A DNA stretch of 8,133 bases, from positions 1 through 8,133 of the forward strand of contig URDM01000100.1 of assembly GCA_900546575.1 (NCBI GenBank), given 5' to 3'. Origin of the DNA: an uncultured Prevotella sp. (GTDB taxonomy: Bacteria > Bacteroidota > Bacteroidia > Bacteroidales > Bacteroidaceae). Below, piece by piece: positions 1 through 5,891 of the stretch (positions are counted from its first letter, which is position 1; every line of letters begins with the position of its first letter). The position numbers and the translations under genes were made by a program. The notes under the pieces are model-generated. The model searched no databases. It was given only the letters and a program-made list of their open reading frames with translations, and was not told where the DNA came from.

Positions 1-1631
1 TCAAGACCCTCCTTTGTACGACCCATACCTACGTGCTCCCACATAATGTGGCCAAGCTCCTTGTGGATAGAGTCAACCGAACGCTTACCCTTGATGTTCA
101 TGAGGCGGTCGATTTCAGCCTGAACACCCTTCTCTGCCTCTGCAAACTCAGGCATGTCGGTAGAGAGATGCGGCCAGATAGCCTGGTCGGCGAGGTAGTT
201 CTGGATGGTGTAAGGCAATACGAAGTAACCGTCGGCCAAGCCCTGCATAAGAGCAGAAGCACCAAGACGGTTGGCACCGTGGTCAGAGAAGTTACACTCA
301 CCGATAGCGAACAGACCAGTGATAGATGTCTGGAGTTCGTAGTCTACCCAAATACCACCCATTGTGTAGTGGATAGCAGGATAGATCATCATCGGGTTGT
401 AGTACTTCACGCCGTTGATTTCGTTGGCAAGCTCACCCGGGTTAACGTCAGTAATCTCCTCGTACATGTCGAAGAGGTTGCCATAACGCTGACGGATAAC
501 GTCGATGCCGAGACGGTTGATTGACTCAGAGAAGTCGAGGAATACGGCAAGACCGGTGTTGTTTACGCCGAAGCCCTTGTCGCAACGCTCCTTGGCAGCA
601 CGTGAAGCAACGTCACGCGGAACGAGGTTGCCGAATGCCGGATAGCGACGCTCCAAGTAGTAGTCGCGGTCTTCCTCAGGAATATCGCTACCCTTCTTGG
701 TGCCTGCCTGCAGAGCCTTAGCGTCCTCGATGTTCTTCGGTACCCAGATACGACCGTCGTTACGCAGTGACTCTGACATAAGAGTAAGCTTAGACTGCTT
801 GTCGCCGTGTACGGGGATACATGTCGGGTGGATCTGAACGTAGCAAGGATTTGCGAAGTAAGCACCCTTACGATAGCACTGGACAGCTGCTGTACAGTTG
901 CAACCCATAGCGTTTGTAGAGAGGAAGTATGTGTTGCCATAACCACCAGTAGCGATAACAACTGCGTTTGCTGAGAAACGCTCGAGCTTACCGGTAACGA
1001 GGTTCTTGGCGATGATACCACGAGCACGACCGTCAACGATAACTACGTCTTCCATCTCGTAACGAGTATAGAGGAGCACACGGCCTGTGTTAACCTGCTT
1101 TGAAAGTGCTGAGTAAGCACCGAGGAGCAGCTGCTGACCGGTCTGACCCTTAGCGTAGAATGTACGTGACACCTGAGCACCACCGAATGAACGGTTGGCG
1201 AGCATGCCGCCGTACTCACGAGCGAAAGGAACACCCTGAGCAACGCACTGGTCGATGATGTCATTTGACACCTCGGCAAGACGGTATACGTTAGCCTCAC
1301 GAGCACGGTAGTCACCACCCTTTACTGTATCATAGAACAAGCGGTATACTGAGTCGCCGTCGTTCTGATAGTTCTTGGCAGCGTTGATACCGCCCTGAGC
1401 TGCGATAGAGTGAGCACGACGGGGAGAGTCCTGGATGCAGAAGTTAAGCACGCGGAAACCCATCTCGCCAAGGCTGGCTGCTGCAGAAGCACCTGCAAGA
1501 CCTGTACCTACGACGATAATGTCGAGCTTGAGTTTGTTCTTGGGGTTCACCAGACGCTGGTGAGCTTTATAGTTGGTCCACTTCTCGGCCACTGGGCCTT
1601 CAGGGATTCTTGAATTAATTGTCTTAGCCAT
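1..1631 (-). CDS. sdhA: Fumarate reductase/succinate dehydrogenase flavoprotein subunit, partial (C-terminus beyond left edge)
   Basis: This is the catalytic subunit that interconverts fumarate and succinate at a covalently bound FAD; in anaerobic Bacteroidales it mainly works as fumarate reductase in respiration and succinate production. The reading frame is open from the ATG at 1631 to the window edge, giving 543 codons of an expected 650 or so (family length from memory). Visible features are the dinucleotide-binding motif VVGTGLAGAS (residues 40-49), the FAD-attachment segment RRAHSIAAQGG with His74 as the likely covalent ligand, YVQIHPT (His268), the PRDVASRA motif with the likely proton-transfer Arg339, HYTMGG (His421) and HGANRLGAS (Arg455). 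The roughly 35-residue extension before the FAD motif fits my memory of Bacteroides homologues. It starts 36 bp after the cytochrome subunit stops, so the two are almost certainly co-transcribed. No Shine-Dalgarno sequence precedes the start, as is usual in this phylum. It could equally be named frdA; sequence alone does not fix the physiological direction. Confidence 0.96.
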   Translation of the reverse strand, partial: MAKTINSRIPEGPVAEKWTNYKAHQRLVNPKNKLKLDIIVVGTGLAGASAAASLGEMGFRVLNFCIQDSPRRAHSIAAQGGINAAKNYQNDGDSVYRLFYDTVKGGDYRAREANVYRLAEVSNDIIDQCVAQGVPFAREYGGMLANRSFGGAQVSRTFYAKGQTGQQLLLGAYSALSKQVNTGRVLLYTRYEMEDVVIVDGRARGIIAKNLVTGKLERFSANAVVIATGGYGNTYFLSTNAMGCNCTAAVQCYRKGAYFANPCYVQIHPTCIPVHGDKQSKLTLMSESLRNDGRIWVPKNIEDAKALQAGTKKGSDIPEEDRDYYLERRYPAFGNLVPRDVASRAAKERCDKGFGVNNTGLAVFLDFSESINRLGIDVIRQRYGNLFDMYEEITDVNPGELANEINGVKYYNPMMIYPAIHYTMGGIWVDYELQTSITGLFAIGECNFSDHGANRLGASALMQGLADGYFVLPYTIQNYLADQAIWPHLSTDMPEFAEAEKGVQAEIDRLMNIKGKRSVDSIHKELGHIMWEHVGMGRTKEGL

Positions 1632-1650
1632 AATAGAAATTATGATTTTT

Positions 1651-1669
1651 GAATGTTGAATGTTGAATT
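1651..1669. repeat. GAATGTT heptamer repeat between sdhC and sdhA
   Basis: The short gap between the two reductase genes contains GAATGTT twice followed by GAATTA, overlapping the sdhC stop codon. A closely related motif, GTTGAATGTGGA, is repeated just behind mnmG at 4584-4611. The shared GAATGT core suggests a dispersed short repeat type. Its function is unknown, and it may simply be slippage-prone sequence. Confidence 0.5.
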
Positions 1670-2348
1670 AGCAGCAGAGGCTCGGTGCGCAACCAAGTGC
1701 GAAAGCAATTACTACTACGAGGAAACCGAGGATGAGGAGGGTTGAGTAAACCTGACCGATAACCTTCCAACGGTTGAACCATACCTTACCATTCCAGCCG
1801 AATGTCTGCATTGCGCTCCAGAAACCGTGTGTGAGGTGGAACCAGAGAGCTACGAGCCATACGATGTAGAGAACTACGTAAACCGGGTTCTTGAATGTCT
1901 CCTGAATCCAGCCGAAGCCGTCAGCAGGATCACATACGCCCTCGAAGCCTACAAGCTCAGCAAACATCATGTTGTACCAGAAGTTGAAGAAGTGGAGCAA
2001 CAGACCGAGCAGAACGATGATACCGAGTACGAGCATGTTCTGTGATGCCCACTCTACGTTCTGAGGCTTAGCTACAACCTCATAGCGAGAGGTACCGCGA
2101 GCGGCACGGTTCTGCATCGTGAGCCAGAAGGCGTAAACGATGTGGATTACTGCGAGGGCAGCCAAGCCCATTGTCGCAACTACGGCATACCAGTTGGCAC
2201 CGAGTAACTCACAGATAGTGTTGTAAGCGTCTCCAGAGAAGAGAGCTGCAACATTCATTGACATGTGGAATGTCAGGAATAGAACAAGGGCGACACCAGT
2301 CAAGGCCATCACCACCTTTCTACCGATAGATGAATTGATTAACCACAT
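1668..2348 (-). CDS. sdhC: Fumarate reductase/succinate dehydrogenase cytochrome b subunit (diheme, five-helix type)
   Basis: This 226-residue integral membrane protein anchors the flavoprotein and iron-sulfur subunits and passes electrons between menaquinol and the reductase head. Five hydrophobic segments are visible at about residues 12-36, 52-77, 104-128, 154-179 and 194-218. Histidines lie inside the first four: His28 (FHMSMN), His69 (VIHIVYAF), His119 (LLHFFNFW) and His171/His174 (FHLTHGFW). That is the pattern expected for the four axial ligands of two b hemes, as in the Wolinella-type FrdC family. The N-terminal SSIGRKVVMALTG segment is also typical of this family. The protein ends in two cysteines, which is a little unusual. 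It is the first gene of a leftward operon with sdhA, and the iron-sulfur gene presumably follows sdhA outside the window. It could equally be named frdC. Confidence 0.93.
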   Translation of the reverse strand: MWLINSSIGRKVVMALTGVALVLFLTFHMSMNVAALFSGDAYNTICELLGANWYAVVATMGLAALAVIHIVYAFWLTMQNRAARGTSRYEVVAKPQNVEWASQNMLVLGIIVLLGLLLHFFNFWYNMMFAELVGFEGVCDPADGFGWIQETFKNPVYVVLYIVWLVALWFHLTHGFWSAMQTFGWNGKVWFNRWKVIGQVYSTLLILGFLVVVIAFALGCAPSLCC

Positions 2349-2566
2349 AAATGATTTGAAATTTAAATTATTAACTGTTAGAATTATTGATGTTTCATTC
2401 CTTAAGGTTACACAATTTCATATAGGGTTACAGCCGATACTTGTGGGGAAATCATACGGTAGAATGCGACTTTCAGTGATGCTGTATTGCGTAGTTTGTT
2501 GCAATATGGCACCGCACTCGTCACACTATACTATATAATAGGTATAAGCCATATCCTTACAGTCTG
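2349..2566 (-). other. Long 5' leader of the fumarate reductase operon
   Basis: If the promoter at 2567-2597 is correct, transcription starts near 2560 and leaves about 210 untranslated bases before sdhC. The stretch is AT-rich near the start codon. It holds one modest inverted repeat, TATTGC/GCAATA (2485-2490 and 2501-2506, 10-nt loop). I recognise no riboswitch class and no convincing short gene: an in-frame ATG near 2393 on the minus strand opens only four codons. A regulatory role is possible but unproven. Confidence 0.4.
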
Positions 2567-2597
2567 CAAAAATACTGAAATTTGATGATAAATCAAA
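2567..2597 (-). promoter_or_regulatory. Bacteroidetes-type promoter for sdhC-sdhA
   Basis: Reading the minus strand, TTTG (2597-2594) is followed after exactly 19 bases by TATTTTTG (2574-2567). This matches the Bacteroidetes primary sigma factor consensus of TTTG at about -33 and TAnnTTTG at about -7. The predicted start is about 5-8 bases past the -7 box, near 2560. It is the only good match found ahead of sdhC. Confidence 0.7.
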
Positions 2598-2606
2598 CTA
2601 TTTCTC

Positions 2607-2636
2607 TTCAAAAATCATTTTTTATTCTTAATTTTG
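2607..2636 (+). promoter_or_regulatory. Probable promoter for mnmG
   Basis: TAATTTTG at 2629-2636 fits the Bacteroidetes -7 consensus TAnnTTTG. At the expected distance upstream there is only TTC (2607-2609) in place of TTG, so the -33 element is weak. The predicted transcript would start near 2642 and leave about 60 untranslated bases. The box lies back to back with the sdhC promoter without overlapping it. Confidence 0.5.
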
Positions 2637-2704
2637 CGAGCATGAAACATGCGCTGTATGGCTCTGGGCCATGCCGCACAATTTAACACCGACAAGCAAT
2701 ACAT

Positions 2705-4576
2705 ATGATTTTCAACTACGACGTTATAGTCATCGGAGGCGGACATGCCGGTTGTGAGGCTGCAGCAGCGGCAGCACGAATGGGCGCAAAGACTTGTCTC
2801 GTGACGATGGATATGAACAAGATTGGACAGATGAGCTGCAACCCTGCCATAGGCGGAATTGCCAAGGGACAGATTGTACGCGAGATTGATGCGCTGGGAG
2901 GCGAGATGGGTCTCGTGACGGATGCCACATCGATACAGTTCCGTATGCTCAACCGCGGCAAGGGACCTGCCGTATGGAGTCCGCGAGCACAATGCGACCG
3001 CGGCAAATTCATCTGGGAGTGGCGCACACGTCTCGACCGTGTCGACGGATTGGACATCTGGCAGGACGAGGCATGCGAACTTCTGGTGGAGAACGGCGAA
3101 GCGGTTGGAGTGGAAACGGTGTGGGGCGTGACGTTCCGCGCTAAGGCTGTAATCATCACAGCGGGCACATTCCTCAACGGACTGATGCACGTGGGACGCA
3201 AGCAGGTGCCGGGCGGACGATGCGCCGAACCTGCCGTACTGCACTTCACCGAGAGCATCACCCGACACGGCATCACTTCACAGCGAATGAAGACGGGCAC
3301 ACCGGTACGTATCGACCGCCGCTCTGTACACTTCGAGGACATGGAATGCCAACCCGGCGAAACCGACTATCACGGATTTTCATACATGACTGCCCCGCGA
3401 CATCTGCAACAACTGCCGTGCTGGACTACATATACTAATAAGGAGGTGCACGACACTCTGCGCGCAGCCATAGCCGAATCGCCACTCTACAACGGTCAGA
3501 TAAAGTCAACCGGTCCACGCTATTGCCCCTCAATAGAAACAAAGCTCGTGACGTTCCCCGACAAGGATCAGCATCCGCTCTTCCTCGAACCTGAAGGCGA
3601 GGACACCAACGAGATGTATCTTAACGGTTTTTCTTCTTCTATGCCGATGGAAGTACAGCTCGCTGCCCTCAGAAAAATAAAGGCTTTCCGAGATATAAAA
3701 GTCTACCGACCGGGCTACGCCATCGAATACGACTACTTCGACCCTACCCAGCTGAAGCCTTCGTTGGAGTCGAAGATTGTTAAGGGTCTGTTCTTCGCAG
3801 GTCAGGTCAACGGCACGACGGGATATGAGGAAGCCGGCGGACAAGGCACCATTGCCGGCATCAACGCTGCCCTACTCTGCGGAGGCAGCGAACCTTACAT
3901 CATGAAGCGCGACGAAGGCTATATAGGAGTGCTCATCGACGACCTCACAACTAAGGGTGTTGACGAACCGTATCGCATGTTCACCTCACGAGCCGAATAC
4001 CGCATCCTGCTCCGTCAGGACAATGCTGACGCCCGACTCACCGAAAAGGCTTACCAACTCGGACTCGCCTCACGCGAACGTTACGACCATTGGCTTAAGA
4101 AGAAGGCGGAGATTGAACGCATAGTCAACTTCTGCAACTCTACCAACGTGAAGCCTCGCGACGTAAACGCAGCTCTCGAATCGTTCGGTACAACACCTAT
4201 GCAGTTCGGCGCTACAATATCAAGTCTGATAGCTCGCCCCCAGCTCTCCATAAACCAGCTTGCTTCTGCCATCGCCCCACTCCGTGCTGCGCTCGATATC
4301 GACGACGCACGACGCGACGAAATAATTGAAGCTGCCGAAATACTCATCAAGTACGACGGCTACATCAAGCGCGAACGACAGATAGCCGACAAGATGCACC
4401 GCCTCGAAGACATCCGTATCAAGGGACACTTCAACTACGAAGAGCTCCACGAAATATCTACCGAGGGCCGACAAAAACTCATGCGCATCAATCCCGAGAC
4501 TCTCGGACAAGCGTCGCGCATCCCAGGCGTGTCGCCAAGCGACATCAACGTACTGCTGGTTCTGATGCATCGATAG
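2705..4576 (+). CDS. mnmG: tRNA uridine-5-carboxymethylaminomethyl modification enzyme MnmG (GidA)
   Basis: This FAD-dependent enzyme acts with the GTPase MnmE. Together they install the (carboxymethyl)aminomethyl group on wobble uridine U34 of tRNAs reading two-fold degenerate codons, using methylene-tetrahydrofolate and NADH. The 623-residue length is normal. The N-terminus has the dinucleotide-binding motif GGGHAGCEAA (residues 11-20). MSCNPAIGGIAKG (43-55) carries Cys45, and GPRYCPSIE (270-278) carries Cys274; these match the two conserved redox cysteines of the family (Cys47 and Cys277 in E. coli, from memory). The second family signature, AGQVNGTTGYEEAGGQG, is at 365-381, and MFTSRAEYRILLRQDNADAR at 425-444. 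The helical C-terminus that contacts tRNA and MnmE ends in GQASRIPGVSPSDINVLLV. The ATG at 2705 places the nucleotide-binding strand at the usual position, and no Shine-Dalgarno sequence is present. mnmE is not in the window. A gap of 519 bp separates it from apt. Confidence 0.98.
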   Translation: MIFNYDVIVIGGGHAGCEAAAAAARMGAKTCLVTMDMNKIGQMSCNPAIGGIAKGQIVREIDALGGEMGLVTDATSIQFRMLNRGKGPAVWSPRAQCDRGKFIWEWRTRLDRVDGLDIWQDEACELLVENGEAVGVETVWGVTFRAKAVIITAGTFLNGLMHVGRKQVPGGRCAEPAVLHFTESITRHGITSQRMKTGTPVRIDRRSVHFEDMECQPGETDYHGFSYMTAPRHLQQLPCWTTYTNKEVHDTLRAAIAESPLYNGQIKSTGPRYCPSIETKLVTFPDKDQHPLFLEPEGEDTNEMYLNGFSSSMPMEVQLAALRKIKAFRDIKVYRPGYAIEYDYFDPTQLKPSLESKIVKGLFFAGQVNGTTGYEEAGGQGTIAGINAALLCGGSEPYIMKRDEGYIGVLIDDLTTKGVDEPYRMFTSRAEYRILLRQDNADARLTEKAYQLGLASRERYDHWLKKKAEIERIVNFCNSTNVKPRDVNAALESFGTTPMQFGATISSLIARPQLSINQLASAIAPLRAALDIDDARRDEIIEAAEILIKYDGYIKRERQIADKMHRLEDIRIKGHFNYEELHEISTEGRQKLMRINPETLGQASRIPGVSPSDINVLLVLMHR

Positions 4577-4583
4577 AGAAAAT

Positions 4584-4611
4584 GTTGAATGTGGAGTGTT
4601 GAATGTGGAAT
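4584..4611. repeat. 14-bp direct duplication behind mnmG
   Basis: GTTGAATGTGGAGT is followed directly by GTTGAATGTGGAAT, so two 14-bp units differ at one base. The motif is related to the GAATGTT heptamers between sdhC and sdhA. Confidence 0.75.
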
Positions 4612-4617
4612 TATTCG

Positions 4618-4684
4618 CGGCTACGCCTGCGATTTTGAATTGCGGACTTCAGAATTATGAGTTACGGACTTCAAATTTATGAGC
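4618..4684. repeat. Inverted copy of the 44-bp repeat motif followed by a 22-bp direct duplication
   Basis: CGGCTACGCCTGCG at 4618-4631 is the exact reverse complement of 4971-4984 in the third unit of the 44-bp array. The match extends with one mismatch to 20 of 21 bases (4618-4638 against 4964-4984). Next to it, two 22-bp units at 4641-4662 and 4663-4684 share CGGACTTC and TTATGAG at the same offsets. No function is known. Confidence 0.65.
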
Positions 4685-4743
4685 AATGAATTTAAGAACC
4701 ACAAATTCTAAGTTGGGCTGTACAAGCAATGCAAAACAAACCA

Positions 4744-4778
4744 TAGGAGGCTATGGCGTCCCCGCCATAGTCTGAGCA
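4744..4778. repeat. Dispersed hairpin repeat, copy 1
   Basis: The arms GGCTATGGCG (4749-4758) and CGCCATAGTC (4763-4772) form a 10-bp stem with one G-T pair and a TCCC loop; A4748-T4773 adds an eleventh pair. The CCATAG at 4741-4746 is complementary to the left arm as well, so an alternative fold is possible. A second copy lies at 7975-8009 and matches at 33 of 35 positions. The stem has no following T-run, so it is not a typical terminator. Confidence 0.85.
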
Positions 4779-4856
4779 GCAAACCGATTCAATAAATCGT
4801 AGCACAAAGAAAGCATGCGATACAAAGCCCCATCGAAATACAATTGCACAACTCTT

Positions 4857-4988
4857 CAATTCATAATTGAACAACCCAAAAGCGAAGCCACAGCCAAGAG
4901 CAATTCATAATCGAACAGCCCAAAAGCGAAGCCACAGCCAAGAGTAATTCATAATTGAATAACTCAAAAGCGCAGGCGTAGCCGAGCA
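4857..4988. repeat. Three tandem 44-bp repeats
   Basis: Units lie at 4857-4900, 4901-4944 and 4945-4988, each exactly 44 bp. Units 1 and 2 are nearly identical. Unit 3 keeps the AATTCATAATTGAA-like start and AAAAGCG centre but differs in the last 20 bases. A fourth unit begins at 4989 (CAATTCAAAACTCAAAA) and decays. There is no spacer and repeat alternation, so this is not a CRISPR array. The 12-mer GCGAAGCCACAG in units 1 and 2 recurs in the loop of the hairpin behind apt (5692-5703). Confidence 0.85.
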
Positions 4989-5021
4989 CAATTCAAAACT
5001 CAAAATTCCTAATTCCTAATT

Positions 5022-5040
5022 CCAGCGGCGTTGCCGCTGG
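5022..5040. repeat. Short GC-rich hairpin before apt
   Basis: CCAGCGGC (5022-5029) and GCCGCTGG (5033-5040) form a perfect 8-bp stem with a GTT loop. It is followed by ATTCTCGTTCC rather than a T-run. It may act as a weak terminator for upstream transcription or as an RNA end-stabilising structure. It lies five bases from the parS-like site. Confidence 0.55.
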
Positions 5041-5045
5041 ATTCT

Positions 5046-5061
5046 CGTTCCACGTGAAACC
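5046..5061. promoter_or_regulatory. parS-like centromere site, copy 1 (ParB binding)
   Basis: CGTTCCACGTGAAACC matches the broadly conserved chromosomal parS consensus TGTTNCACGTGAAACA at every defined position except the outermost base on each side. The palindromic core CACGTG with flanking GTT and AAAC is intact. It lies 34 bp before the apt start codon. ParB loads at such sites to organise and segregate the origin region; the role here is inferred from the sequence match alone. Confidence 0.75.
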
Positions 5062-5095
5062 AAAAGAACAACGAATTTAATCAAATCAACTGATA

Positions 5096-5626
5096 ATGAA
5101 CAACAAACTATTGCTTGACAATCTGCGTTGTATTCCAGATTGGCCGAAGAAGGGAGTAAACTTCCGAGACGTTACAACATTGTTTAAGAGCAGCGAATGC
5201 CTTAAAGAGATTTGCGACGAGATGTACGATCTCTACAAAGACAAGGGCATTACGAAGATTGTAGGAATCGAGTCGCGCGGCTTCGTTATGTCGTCTGCCC
5301 TCGCCCTTCGTCTGAATGCCGGCGTGGTATTATGTCGCAAGCCTGGCAAACTGCCTTGCGATACTGTGCAGGAAAGCTACGCCAAGGAGTATGGCAAGGA
5401 CACCATCGAAATCCACAAGGATGCCATCAACGAGAACGACGTGATTCTGCTGCACGACGACTTGCTCGCCACAGGCGGCACAATGCAGGCTGCCTGCAAT
5501 CTCGTAAAGAAGTTTAAGCCCAAGAAAGTCTACTGCAACTTCATCATCGAACTCATAAACGAGGGGCTGAACGGACGCGAAGGCTTCGACAACGATATAG
5601 AGATTACGTCGCTCATTCAGATATAA
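5096..5626 (+). CDS. apt: Adenine phosphoribosyltransferase
   Basis: This cytosolic purine-salvage enzyme makes AMP from adenine and phosphoribosyl pyrophosphate (PRPP). The 176-residue length is typical. The N-terminal hood has IPDWPKKGVNFRDVTTLF (residues 13-30), the APT form of the IPDFPKPGIxFRD segment. GIESRGF (57-63) is the conserved substrate-binding stretch. ESYAKEYGKDTIEIH (93-107) is the flexible catalytic loop region. VILLHDDLLATGGT (116-129) is the PRPP-binding loop with the Asp-Asp pair at 121-122. In many relatives the residue before this pair is Val; here it is His120, a mild variation. The start fits the family N-terminus and has no Shine-Dalgarno sequence. It is isolated by long gaps on both sides, each containing a parS-like site, and a strong hairpin begins 36 bp after its stop codon. 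Confidence 0.97.
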   Translation: MNNKLLLDNLRCIPDWPKKGVNFRDVTTLFKSSECLKEICDEMYDLYKDKGITKIVGIESRGFVMSSALALRLNAGVVLCRKPGKLPCDTVQESYAKEYGKDTIEIHKDAINENDVILLHDDLLATGGTMQAACNLVKKFKPKKVYCNFIIELINEGLNGREGFDNDIEITSLIQI

Positions 5627-5662
5627 TGAAGAGCCAAACGAATATCAAATAAACGACAAACG

Positions 5663-5736
5663 AAAGAGGAGGCGTCTCGTCTCCGATACAGGCGAAGCCA
5701 CAGGCGGATGTATCGGAGACACGATGCCTCCTCTTT
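5663..5736. repeat. Large 28-bp-arm hairpin behind apt, possible terminator
   Basis: The arms 5663-5690 and 5709-5736 pair at 25 Watson-Crick positions plus one G-T, with two adjacent mismatches, around an 18-nt loop. The right arm ends GCCTCCTCTTT, which gives only a short T-run. It could terminate apt or protect its mRNA end. The loop carries GCGAAGCCACAG, shared with the 44-bp repeats before apt. This makes a dispersed repeat element at least as likely as a dedicated terminator. Confidence 0.7.
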
Positions 5737-5807
5737 CCATATACACACCAGCCCTAAGCTTACACCCAAAGCAGTATGGGAAGCGCCACACAGGACATAC
5801 AGGTTAT

Positions 5808-5823
5808 AGTTACACGTGAAACA
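5808..5823. promoter_or_regulatory. parS-like centromere site, copy 2 (ParB binding)
   Basis: AGTTACACGTGAAACA matches the parS consensus TGTTNCACGTGAAACA at all defined positions except the first base. It is closer to consensus than copy 1 and lies 762 bp from it, 68 bp before uvrC. The rest of the gap (5737-5807 and 5824-5891) shows no clear promoter. An AGGAGG at 5826-5831 is about 60 bp too far from the uvrC start to serve as its ribosome binding site. Confidence 0.8.
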
Positions 5824-5891
5824 ACAGGAGGTAAAACTCTTAGTTTCAAGCAAGTTACAGGCAACTACATTCTAACAAAACAACGAGCAAC

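Larger units (their letters stand above)
4577..5095. other. Repeat-rich 519-bp intergenic region between mnmG and apt
   Basis: This gap has no credible gene. It contains in order: a 14-bp direct duplication, a 22-bp direct duplication, a dispersed hairpin repeat, three tandem 44-bp units, a short GC hairpin, a parS-like site and the AT-rich apt leader. No clear terminator follows mnmG, and I found no TAnnTTTG promoter box before apt. Its composition is distinctly more AT-rich than the flanking genes. A 60-codon open frame on the minus strand (4692-4874) crosses two unrelated repeats and has no family features, so I do not call it. Confidence 0.8.

Noticed and set aside
60..70. TGTGGATAG as a DnaA box marking an origin
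   Set aside because: It is one imperfect match inside the sdhA coding region, with no cluster and no AT-rich unwinding region.
33..524. 163-codon plus-strand open frame at the left edge
   Set aside because: It is antisense to the conserved flavoprotein subunit, which is clearly coding on the minus strand.
3186..3201. CACGTG inside mnmG as a third parS site
   Set aside because: Only the central hexamer and a few flanking bases fit; the GTT and AAA flanks are absent.
4692..4874. 60-codon minus-strand open frame in the mnmG-apt gap
   Set aside because: It crosses the dispersed hairpin and the start of the 44-bp array and shows no domain or conserved motif.
4857..5000. CRISPR array before apt
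   Set aside because: The 44-bp units are contiguous without unique spacers, and no cas gene is present.
5825..5831. AGGAGGT as the ribosome binding site of uvrC
   Set aside because: It is about 60 bases before the start codon, and no start codon lies at a suitable distance behind it.
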